From: Gammaproteobacteria bacterium | Lineage (GTDB): Bacteria; Pseudomonadota; Gammaproteobacteria; UBA4575 | Assembly (NCBI GenBank): GCA_028279275.1 | Contig: JANQOB010000018.1 | Span: 310,001-374,000 of the forward strand | Length of the DNA stretch: 64,000 nt | Reading direction: 5' to 3' | In this document: piece after piece, positions 57,270 through 64,000 of the stretch | Layout: each line of letters begins with the position of its first letter | How positions within the stretch are numbered: the stretch's first letter is position 1 | Notes under the pieces: model-generated | Databases searched by the model: none | What the model saw: only the letters and a program-made list of their open reading frames with translations | What the model was told of the DNA's origin: nothing | Translations under genes and position numbers: made by a program

Positions 57270-57301
57270 ATCCATATATCAAGTATTATCGATATATGGA
57301 T
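57270..57301. promoter_or_regulatory. Perfect 11-bp inverted repeat overlapping the arsR start codon
   Basis: ATCCATATATC (57270-57280) and GATATATGGAT (57291-57301) are exact reverse complements separated by 10 bp. The right arm contains the arsR ATG (57296-57298). This has the form of an autoregulatory ArsR operator that would block transcription or initiation. A CTGTAAT heptamer, possibly part of a Pho box, lies 15 bp to the left at 57248-57254. Confidence 0.65.
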
Positions 57302-57628
57302 CAGTTATCTGCACTTGATGCCTTGTCCGCTCTATCACATGAGACTCGATTAGAAGTCTTTCGATTGCTGGTGCAAGTAGGTCCTTCAGGTTTGCCAGCC
57401 GGTGATATCGCTGAAAATCTAAGTGTGCTTCAAAATACGATGTCTACACATTTAAGTATTCTCTCGCGAGCGGGTCTGGTGAAAAGAATGCGCGAAGGCA
57501 GAGTCATTCGTTACTGTGCTGATTACGAAGTCATGCGCTCACTGATTCAATATCTATTAGAAGATTGTTGTGCAGGTGACAAAGTCATCTGCCGACCATT
57601 TATGAAGATGGCTGCAAGTAAATGTTAA
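57296..57628 (+). CDS. arsR: Arsenic-responsive ArsR repressor
   Basis: Winged-helix repressor of 110 residues heading the arsenic operon. The DNA-binding part has PAGDIAENLSVLQNTMSTHLSIL and RMREGRVIRYC. Instead of the classical CVC in the recognition helix, three cysteines lie near the C-terminus: C91, C92 and C99 (EDCCAGDKVICRP). This resembles the Acidithiobacillus ferrooxidans type, which binds As(III) with a C-terminal CC...C trio. The ATG is inside the inverted repeat 57270-57301 and lacks an evident ribosome binding site, so translation may be leaderless. Confidence 0.92.
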   Translation: MDQLSALDALSALSHETRLEVFRLLVQVGPSGLPAGDIAENLSVLQNTMSTHLSILSRAGLVKRMREGRVIRYCADYEVMRSLIQYLLEDCCAGDKVICRPFMKMAASKC

Positions 57629-57642
57629 AGGAGTAATATTCT

Positions 57643-58110
57643 ATGAAAAGATTTCATGTCAACTTGTCAGTAACGGACTTATCAAAATCGATTGATTTTT
57701 ACTCTTCTTTGTTTGGCATTCAGCCGACCGTTGAAAAGAATGACTATGCAAAGTGGATGCTAGATGATCCACGCTTAAATTTTTCAATTTCTACACATGG
57801 AACACAATCGGGGATCGATCATGTTGGTATCCAAGCAGAAAATGAAAATGAATTTAATGAAATTCGCGAGCGTTTAAATTCTGTAGAAACCCAAGTGTTA
57901 GAACAGACTGATGTTACTTGTTGTTACGCGCAGTCAACTAAATCTTGGGTGCATGATCCAAATGGGATTGCATGGGAAACTTTTCTTACTCATGGAGAAA
58001 CAACAACCTATAACGATATGACCACGCATACTTCACAAAGAGTAGTAAATGAAGAACTCGAAAGTTCGAGTTGCTGTACACCGTCTTCAACAAACTGTAA
58101 TCCATCATAA
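57643..58110 (+). CDS. arsI: ArsI/CadI-type vicinal-oxygen-chelate enzyme (C-As lyase-like)
   Basis: A 155-residue glyoxalase-fold protein. FHVNLSVTDLSKSIDFYSSLFG gives the first metal His, IDHVGIQ the second, and GIAWETF the Glu. The adjacent cysteines in TDVTCCYAQ (about residues 92-93) match ArsI, which cleaves the carbon-arsenic bond of trivalent organoarsenicals, and CadI, a cadmium-induced relative. The C-terminal tail is Cys-rich (SSCC, TNC). Within arsR-arsI-arsC-acr3 the arsenic role is favoured. AAGGAG ribosome binding site upstream. Confidence 0.86.
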   Translation: MKRFHVNLSVTDLSKSIDFYSSLFGIQPTVEKNDYAKWMLDDPRLNFSISTHGTQSGIDHVGIQAENENEFNEIRERLNSVETQVLEQTDVTCCYAQSTKSWVHDPNGIAWETFLTHGETTTYNDMTTHTSQRVVNEELESSSCCTPSSTNCNPS

Positions 58111-58141
58111 AAAAATAATTCTTACCAGAAGGATAACTAAG

Positions 58142-58669
58142 ATGAGTGAAATCCAAGAACAAAAATATAATGTACTATTTCTTTGCACAGGCAATTCAGC
58201 ACGTAGCATCATGGCAGAATGTTTGCTTAATCGATTAGGCAAAAAGCGCTTTAATGCCTACAGCGCAGGAAGTATGCCGAAGGGCGAAGTTCACCCCATG
58301 GCTTTACAAGTTTTACAACGCCAAAACTACATGATTGATTCTTTGCGTTCCAAAAGTTGGGATGAGTTTACAGGCGAAGGCGCACCTGAATTAAATTTTG
58401 TTTTTACTTTATGTGATAACGCAAAAAATGAAGTATGCCCAGTGTGGCCTGGTCAACCTATGACTGCTCATTGGGGGTTGCCAGATCCAGCAGCTTTAAA
58501 AGGCAGTGAAACTGAGCAAATGGTTGCTTTTAATGAAGCTATGAGAATGCTGACCAACCGCATCGATATATTTATTTCTCTACCGATGGAATCACTTGAT
58601 CGACTTACTCTACAGAAGCGACTCGATGAAATCGGAGAAAGTCAACTTGAAGCCAGCGATGCTGCTTAG
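58142..58669 (+). CDS. arsC: Arsenate reductase, low-molecular-weight phosphatase type
   Basis: Reduces arsenate to arsenite; 175 residues of the LMW tyrosine phosphatase fold. The P-loop is FLCTGNSARS (CX5R), and TLCDNAKNEVCP carries the two resolving cysteines expected in thioredoxin-coupled enzymes. HWGLPDPA holds the catalytic Asp. ATG 58142 is chosen because AGAAGGA lies 8 bp upstream; a longer in-frame extension overlaps arsI and has no family match. Confidence 0.92.
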   Translation: MSEIQEQKYNVLFLCTGNSARSIMAECLLNRLGKKRFNAYSAGSMPKGEVHPMALQVLQRQNYMIDSLRSKSWDEFTGEGAPELNFVFTLCDNAKNEVCPVWPGQPMTAHWGLPDPAALKGSETEQMVAFNEAMRMLTNRIDIFISLPMESLDRLTLQKRLDEIGESQLEASDAA

Positions 58670-58682
58670 GTAGTAAAGTGAT

Positions 58683-59735
58683 ATGACGATATTTGAGCGC
58701 TATCTAACCGTATGGGTTGCGCTGTGTATTATTGCTGGAGCAATTCTAGGCTATTTGTTTCCTAACCTATTCCAAGTTCTTGCATCTTTAGAGATAGCCC
58801 AAGTTAACCTTCCTGTTGCAGTGTTAATTTGGTTAATGATTATTCCAATGTTAACCAAAATTGATTTTGGCGCACTGCACCAAGTCAAAGAACATTGGCG
58901 AGGAATAGGTGTCACGCTATTTGTTAATTGGGCGGTTAAACCTTTTTCAATGGCCGCATTGGGCTGGTTTTTTATTGGTTATTTGTTTCGGCCTTATTTA
59001 CCGGAAGACCAAATACAATCTTATATTGCAGGATTAATCATCCTTGCTGCTGCACCCTGTACCGCTATGGTATTTGTTTGGAGTAATCTTTCAAACGGAG
59101 AGCCGCACTTCACTCTAAGTCAGGTCGCACTCAATGATACGATCATGGTGTTCGCATTTGCACCTATCGTTGGTTTGCTGCTTGGAATTTCATCCATCAT
59201 TGTCCCTTGGGAGACATTACTGCTTTCCGTGGGACTTTATATCATTGTCCCCGTAATTCTTGCCCAGTATTTACGACGATATCTACTGCGAAAAGGAGGC
59301 GAAGAACAATTACAAAAGACTTTAGCTGTAATGAGCTCTTTTTCTATAGTTGCATTACTAGCAACCATCATTTTGCTGTTTGGTTTTCAAGGTGGGCAGA
59401 TTATTCAGCAACCGATAGTAATTGTCCTACTCGCTATACCTATTCTTTTACAGGTTTATTTTAATTCGGGTCTTGCTTATTTGTTGAGTCGTCGTTTTGG
59501 TGTAGCTCATTGCGTTGCTGCACCTGCTGCATTGATTGGTGCTAGTAACTTCTTTGAGCTCGCAGTCGCAACTGCAATTAGTTTATTTGGAATTCATTCA
59601 GGCGCCGCTTTAGCTACTGTTGTGGGCGTGTTAGTTGAAGTTCCTGTAATGTTGACCGTGGTAAAAATAGTTAACCGAACAAAATTTTGGTATGAAGAAG
59701 GAGGAGCGGTTAAAAAGGTTTTTGACAGTAATTAA
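58683..59735 (+). CDS. acr3: Arsenite efflux permease Acr3
   Basis: Ten-helix inner-membrane As(III)/H+ antiporter, 350 residues. The essential Cys lies in LAAAPCTAMVFVWSNLSNG, and LNDTIMVFAFAP is conserved. Belongs to the BART superfamily and is unrelated to ArsB. Fourth gene of the arsenic operon, 13 bp after arsC; converges on phoU. Confidence 0.95.
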   Translation: MTIFERYLTVWVALCIIAGAILGYLFPNLFQVLASLEIAQVNLPVAVLIWLMIIPMLTKIDFGALHQVKEHWRGIGVTLFVNWAVKPFSMAALGWFFIGYLFRPYLPEDQIQSYIAGLIILAAAPCTAMVFVWSNLSNGEPHFTLSQVALNDTIMVFAFAPIVGLLLGISSIIVPWETLLLSVGLYIIVPVILAQYLRRYLLRKGGEEQLQKTLAVMSSFSIVALLATIILLFGFQGGQIIQQPIVIVLLAIPILLQVYFNSGLAYLLSRRFGVAHCVAAPAALIGASNFFELAVATAISLFGIHSGAALATVVGVLVEVPVMLTVVKIVNRTKFWYEEGGAVKKVFDSN

Positions 59736-59765
59736 ATTGAGCTTAATTTTCCTGAAAGAAAGAAA

Positions 59766-60494
59766 TTAATTTGAGATGTATATTTCTTCAAATAGCCTGT
59801 CTAAGCCAACATGACGAACATCTTTGCCTTTTGCCATATAAACCACATACTCGGCTATATTTTTTGTGTGATGTCCAATCCGCTCCATTGCATTGATGAC
59901 GAGTACCATACTGAGTGTGTTGCTGACATTGTTATCGCTTTCAAGTGATTTATAGTTTGTTAATTTTTGCAATGCAGCTTGAAATTCATTTTCTAGTTCG
60001 CGGCTCTCTTGCGCAACGTGTATGGATTTTTCTAGATTCACAGTATCAAATGAATCCACCGCACCTCTAAGCATGGTATGTGCCATTTTACCCATTACTC
60101 TTGCATCTTGAAGCAAGTTTTCATCTAACTGAGGACGTTTTGAATCTGCTATATCGATATAGAGGCAGCTAACTTTTACTAATTCGTCACCGATATGTTC
60201 CAGCTCTGTAACCACTTTTGCTGCAGAAATTATTGTTCGAAGATCAGTAGCGACAGGGGCACGTTTGGCTAGAAGTTTTAGGACGTCACGATGTGATTCG
60301 ATATCAAGCCTATTGACATCGTTATCACGCTCAATAATTTGCTTTGCGAGTTTTTCAGTGGAATTTCCCAACAGATTCACAAACTGATCTAACTGAAAGA
60401 GTACCAAACCACCCATCTCTAATACCATGCCACGCAATTGCGCAAGCTCACCATCATAGCGCCTGACGATATGGCCCTCAGTATGTTCAGTCAT
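59766..60494 (-). CDS. phoU: Phosphate signalling protein PhoU
   Basis: Cytoplasmic protein of 242 residues linking PstSCAB activity to PhoR. It has two three-helix PhoU repeats (about 20-105 and 125-220); metal-site motifs such as ELEHIGDELVKV and MERIGHHTKNIAEYV are visible. Last gene of the leftward pst operon, 64 bp after pstB. Confidence 0.96.
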   Translation of the reverse strand: MTEHTEGHIVRRYDGELAQLRGMVLEMGGLVLFQLDQFVNLLGNSTEKLAKQIIERDNDVNRLDIESHRDVLKLLAKRAPVATDLRTIISAAKVVTELEHIGDELVKVSCLYIDIADSKRPQLDENLLQDARVMGKMAHTMLRGAVDSFDTVNLEKSIHVAQESRELENEFQAALQKLTNYKSLESDNNVSNTLSMVLVINAMERIGHHTKNIAEYVVYMAKGKDVRHVGLDRLFEEIYISN

Positions 60495-60558
60495 CGCGCG
60501 ACAAGGCTAGATTCAGTCTTCAGTTTGTTTAAGTAATAAATTTAGACAACGTAAATCA

Positions 60559-61455
60559 TTAGCCAAATCGACCAGTGATATATTCCTCGGTTAATTTGTG
60601 TTTTGGGTTGGTAAAGATTTCAGAAGTCGGTCCAACTTCAATTAAATCTCCAAGGTGAAAGTATGCAGTTCGCTGAGAAACTCTGGCTGCCTGCTGCATT
60701 GAATGCGTAACAATGACAATAGAATATTTTTTACGTAATTCATCAATCAACTCTTCAATCGTTGCAGTTGCTATAGGATCAAGAGCAGAGCAAGGTTCAT
60801 CCATTAATATCACTTCTGGGCTTACTGCAATGGCGCGAGCGATACAAAGCCGTTGTTGTTGTCCGCCAGAGAGTCCTGTGCCTGGTTGATCTAGCCTGTC
60901 TTTGACTTCATCGAAAAGACCAGAGCGTTTGAGGCTAGAATGAACAATTTCATCTAAGTCGGTTTTATTTCTAGCCAAACCATGTATGCGGGGCCCGTAG
61001 GCAACATTTTCATAAATTGATTTTGGAAATGGGTTGGGTTTTTGAAATACGATGCCTACTCGCGCACGTAATGGCACAACATCAACATCTTTGTCGTAGA
61101 TATTTTTACCGTCTAAAGCAATTTCACCTTCGACGAGGCATCCATCAATTGTATCGTTCATACGATTTAAACATCTCAAAAAAGTTGTCTTTCCACAGCC
61201 AGAAGGCCCAATCAGAGCTGCTACTTCGTTGTTAGCAATATCAAGGTTAACATTTTGGATGGCATGCTTATCTCCATACCAGACATTGACATTTCGAGCA
61301 GTCATGCGCGGATTTTCTACCGTGACGTCGCCGACTGTTTGACCACGATGGTCTCGATCTATTACCTTGTTTTCGACGACTTCATTTGGTTTTTCTGGAG
61401 TCATGAGTGGTGTGTCCTTTGTTACTGAGGTGCTTGATGTTGTTATGGTTTCCAT
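60559..61455 (-). CDS. pstB: Phosphate ABC transporter ATP-binding protein PstB
   Basis: ATPase of the high-affinity phosphate importer, 298 residues. Walker A is GPSGCGKTT, signature LSGGQQQRL, Walker [13 protein letters not shown]. It has about 50 extra N-terminal residues rich in Thr/Ser/Glu before [11 protein letters not shown], where E. coli PstB begins. The upstream ATG is nevertheless well supported by GAGGAA 5 bp before it. 68 bp after pstA. Confidence 0.96.
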   Translation of the reverse strand: METITTSSTSVTKDTPLMTPEKPNEVVENKVIDRDHRGQTVGDVTVENPRMTARNVNVWYGDKHAIQNVNLDIANNEVAALIGPSGCGKTTFLRCLNRMNDTIDGCLVEGEIALDGKNIYDKDVDVVPLRARVGIVFQKPNPFPKSIYENVAYGPRIHGLARNKTDLDEIVHSSLKRSGLFDEVKDRLDQPGTGLSGGQQQRLCIARAIAVSPEVILMDEPCSALDPIATATIEELIDELRKKYSIVIVTHSMQQAARVSQRTAYFHLGDLIEVGPTSEIFTNPKHKLTEEYITGRFG

Positions 61456-61523
61456 AATTTTTCCTCGTCGAGAGTCTAGGGTGAGCTTAGTAATTTTTAA
61501 AGTATTTTTATCGTTAAAATTAT

Positions 61524-62837
61524 TTACCAGCGTTTTTCAAAACGCTTGCGTAGTAACACTGCGAGTCCATTCATCAGAATCAAAAATGTTAGCAGTACCA
61601 TGATGGTGGCAGAGGTAAGTGCTACAAACGCTCGTTCGGGGCTGTCGGCCCATAAATAAATTTGCACAGGGAGTACAGTAGCTGAATCAAAGATGCCCCC
61701 TGGTACTTCGACAATAAATGCAACCATGCCAATCATCAGTAATGGTGCGGTCTCACCTAAAGCTTGCGCCATACCAATGATGGTGCCCGTCATCATCCCC
61801 GGTAGTGCTAGTGGTAAGACATGGTGAGTAACGGTTTGCATTTTTGAGGCACCAATACCCAGCGCACCCTCACGTATAGAGGGCGGTACGGATTTAAGTG
61901 ACGCACGGCTGGCAATTATAATTGTTGGAAGTGTCATCAGACTTAGTACCAAACCTCCAACTAATGGTGCAGATCGTGGTAGTCCAAAAAAGTTTATAAA
62001 TACCGCTAGTCCCAGCAGACCAAATATGATCGAAGGCACGGCCGCCAAATTGTTGATATTTACCTCGATAAGGTCGGTCCAGCGATTTTTTGGAGCAAAT
62101 TCTTCCAAATAAACGGCTGCAGCAACACCCAGCGGAAATGAAATGATTAATGTTATGAGTAGTGTCAAAGCAGAGCCCACTAAGGCTCCAAGTATGCCCG
62201 CACTCTCGGGTTCGCGTGAATCACTGGCGGTGAAAAATGTGCGGTTAAAACGGTTTTCCATTTTACCGTCTTGTATGAGACGGTTTACCCAGCTGACTTG
62301 TGATTCGGAAAGTCGTCCAGTGCCAAAGGCTTCATTGTCTTTTAACAATAGATAAGTATCGACTTCATCATCCACAGGTAACCACACTTGTTCCTGAGTG
62401 CCAATCAAATCGGGGTTTTCCAGGATTCTGTTTCGTAGTAGGAAATCTGCCCCAGAGCTGACTATCTTATTAAGTTTTCTTAGTTCGGAACGTTCGGTGA
62501 CTTCAGGAAATAGTTCACGTAAAGAACTTTTAATGAGAGCCGAATAGTTTGCACGTGAGAGAGTATCCACATCTCGGCCCCCTTCCGGATCAACCACTGT
62601 TTCATCGTATGTGATAGGTAACTGAACCTGAGTATATGTGAAAGCAGGAAGGCCCTTGCTTACGATACTTACCAGTAATATCAACAGGAAGGCTATGGCA
62701 AGCATAATCGAAACGATTCCATAAATGCGGAAACGTTTTTCTGCAGCATAACGTTTGCCTAAGCTGTCGGTAACTATATCAAAGGCTCGTTTACTCGATG
62801 GCATGCTTGTAGTGCCTGAGTGATTGGATTCGCTCAT
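61524..62837 (-). CDS. pstA: Phosphate ABC transporter permease PstA, long form
   Basis: Inner-membrane permease of 437 residues, far longer than E. coli PstA (296). After a first transmembrane helix (about 38-61) comes an extra region of about 150 residues (about 65-215), probably periplasmic. The permease core starts at [19 protein letters not shown], with the EAA loop [31 protein letters not shown] overlaps the pstC stop by 4 bp. The long form occurs in various gammaproteobacteria. Confidence 0.94.
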   Translation of the reverse strand: MSESNHSGTTSMPSSKRAFDIVTDSLGKRYAAEKRFRIYGIVSIMLAIAFLLILLVSIVSKGLPAFTYTQVQLPITYDETVVDPEGGRDVDTLSRANYSALIKSSLRELFPEVTERSELRKLNKIVSSGADFLLRNRILENPDLIGTQEQVWLPVDDEVDTYLLLKDNEAFGTGRLSESQVSWVNRLIQDGKMENRFNRTFFTASDSREPESAGILGALVGSALTLLITLIISFPLGVAAAVYLEEFAPKNRWTDLIEVNINNLAAVPSIIFGLLGLAVFINFFGLPRSAPLVGGLVLSLMTLPTIIIASRASLKSVPPSIREGALGIGASKMQTVTHHVLPLALPGMMTGTIIGMAQALGETAPLLMIGMVAFIVEVPGGIFDSATVLPVQIYLWADSPERAFVALTSATIMVLLTFLILMNGLAVLLRKRFEKRW

Positions 62838-64000
62838 TCGTATTGCTCCCGGTATTTACGCACGATGTGCAAGGCGATGACATTTAAGCTTAGTGTGACC
62901 ACAAACAACATTAACCCCAAGGCAAATGCAGCTAGTGTTTTCGCACTGTCGAATTCTTGGTCACCTACTAACAAGGTAACAATTTGCACGGTTACTGTAG
63001 TGACGGAATCCAGGGGGTTAGCCGTTAAATTCGCTGCTAGACCTGCGGCCATGACCACAATCATGGTTTCACCGATCGCTCTCGAAACTGCAAGCAGAAT
63101 ACCGCCAACGATACCAGGCAATGCAGCCCTCAAAATCACTCGTTTTACAGTCTCAGAATGTGTTGCGCCCAATCCATAAGAGCCGTCGCGCATCGATTGT
63201 GGTACTGCATTGATTACATCATCGGAAAGAGAAGAGATAAATGGAATAATCATAATACCCATGACAAGTCCCGCAGCGAGCGCACTTTCAGAAGATACAC
63301 TTAGCCCTATCAAGCCACCACTATCACGTATAAATGGAGCGACGGTCAAAGCCGCAAAAAAACCATACACAACCGTTGGGACACCAGCCAATACTTCTAG
63401 CATCGGTTTGACCACCGATCGAAATTTGCGACTGGCATATTCGGAGAGATAAATAGCAGACATTAAACCAATCGGCACTGCAATGAGCATGGCAATAAAT
63501 GAAATTAACAAGGTACCCGTGAATAAAGGAACAGCACCAAATGCGCTGGAAGATCCAACCTGATCCGCACGTATTGCAGTTTGTGGACTCCACTTGGTTC
63601 CAAATAAAAATTCAGTTAACGGAACGGTTTGAAAAAAACGTACGGCCTCAAATAAAACGGATAATACAATTCCTATCGTAGTAAGTATGGCGATTGTTGA
63701 ACTGGAAATAAGTAAAAACTTAAGGACAATTTCAACATGATTTCTAGCCCTTAAATTTGGTGAAACTCTACTCCATGCATACAAGCCGCCCAGTATCGAA
63801 ATCGCAAGAATTACAACGGTCAGCGCCATATTGCTGATTTGCTGTAAGCGTTTGTAATGATCTATGGCGGGTTTGAGTATAGGATCAGGTTCGCCAAAAG
63901 TTTGCCCGGCTAATTCGTTGTGTAAACGGTTAATAACTAGGTTTCGTTCTGACTCCGGTAAGTTTTGAACTTCGGCAGGCAAATCCTCACTTACAATGTG
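62834..64000 (-). CDS. pstC: Phosphate ABC transporter permease PstC, C-terminal part (5' end outside window)
   Basis: Open to the right edge; 388 residues visible. The visible part has a transmembrane helix (ALTVVILAISILGGLYAW), another after KFLLISSSTIAIL, and the permease core FGAVPLFTGTLLISFIAMLIAVPIGLMSAIYLSEYAS. The EAA loop is SDDVINAVPQSMRDGSYGLGATHSETV. Upstream sequence suggests a long N-terminal periplasmic part, as in the large PstC of gammaproteobacteria. pstS, if linked, lies beyond the window. Confidence 0.93.
   Translation of the reverse strand, partial: HIVSEDLPAEVQNLPESERNLVINRLHNELAGQTFGEPDPILKPAIDHYKRLQQISNMALTVVILAISILGGLYAWSRVSPNLRARNHVEIVLKFLLISSSTIAILTTIGIVLSVLFEAVRFFQTVPLTEFLFGTKWSPQTAIRADQVGSSSAFGAVPLFTGTLLISFIAMLIAVPIGLMSAIYLSEYASRKFRSVVKPMLEVLAGVPTVVYGFFAALTVAPFIRDSGGLIGLSVSSESALAAGLVMGIMIIPFISSLSDDVINAVPQSMRDGSYGLGATHSETVKRVILRAALPGIVGGILLAVSRAIGETMIVVMAAGLAANLTANPLDSVTTVTVQIVTLLVGDQEFDSAKTLAAFALGLMLFVVTLSLNVIALHIVRKYREQYE

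Noticed and set aside
58049..58141. N-terminal extension of ArsC overlapping arsI
   Set aside because: The family match starts at ATG 58142, which has a good ribosome binding site; the extension has no homology features.

Overview
The window looks like chromosomal DNA of a low-GC (about 40%, estimated by eye) gammaproteobacterium. The evidence is gene order more than any single gene. The run from rpsT through murJ, ribF, ileS, lspA and ispH, next to minor type IV pilin genes and opposite proB, obgE, rpmA, rplU and ispB, is the arrangement known from Pseudomonas and relatives. The block gpsA-secB-grxC-yibN followed by envC-ctpA-yibQ is another gammaproteobacterial signature. No insertion sequence, phage gene, CRISPR array, tRNA or rRNA was found. 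The genus cannot be fixed from this sequence.

Layout. 1-2.2 kb: end of ntrB, then ntrC (nitrogen two-component system). 2.3-6.3 kb: a class 1B-like dihydroorotate dehydrogenase, trmL, then a leftward operon of an ArsR-family regulator, yibN, grxC, secB and gpsA. The regulator has the two-cysteine pattern of sulfide/persulfide sensors. 6.4-10.6 kb: envC, ctpA, yibQ and a DJ-1/YajL protein. 10.6-26.8 kb: two tandem, diverged type IV minor pilin clusters (fimT-pilV-pilW-pilX-pilY1-pilE), each headed by a long non-coding leader. The second PilY1 carries what looks like a malectin domain nested inside an F5/8C-type lectin domain. 26.8-38.2 kb: conserved housekeeping block. 38.4-41.8 kb: pntAB and two small proteins. 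42.1-44.7 kb: gspA-gspB, without the rest of a type II secretion system.

44.8-64 kb is a phosphate-starvation island. It holds ppx and ppk, a glycosyltransferase-PlcP pair of the membrane-lipid-remodelling type, a PAP2 phosphatase, dgkA, a DUF3859 protein, a secreted beta-propeller protein, an OprO/OprP-type porin, phoB-phoR, an arsenic operon (arsR-arsI-arsC-acr3), and phoU-pstB-pstA-pstC, with pstC running off the right edge. Two good Pho-box arrays (11-bp-periodic heptamers) precede the PAP2 gene and the porin. A coherent reading is that PhoBR senses low phosphate; the porin and Pst import phosphate (and, unavoidably, arsenate, which the ars genes handle); Ppk/Ppx store and release polyphosphate; and PlcP, the glycosyltransferase, PAP2 and DgkA move phosphorus out of membrane lipids and recycle diacylglycerol.

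The strongest points for follow-up are the nested lectin/malectin PilY1, the lipid-remodelling phosphate island, the sulfide-sensor-like regulator with its palindrome, and the arsR operator that contains its own start codon.
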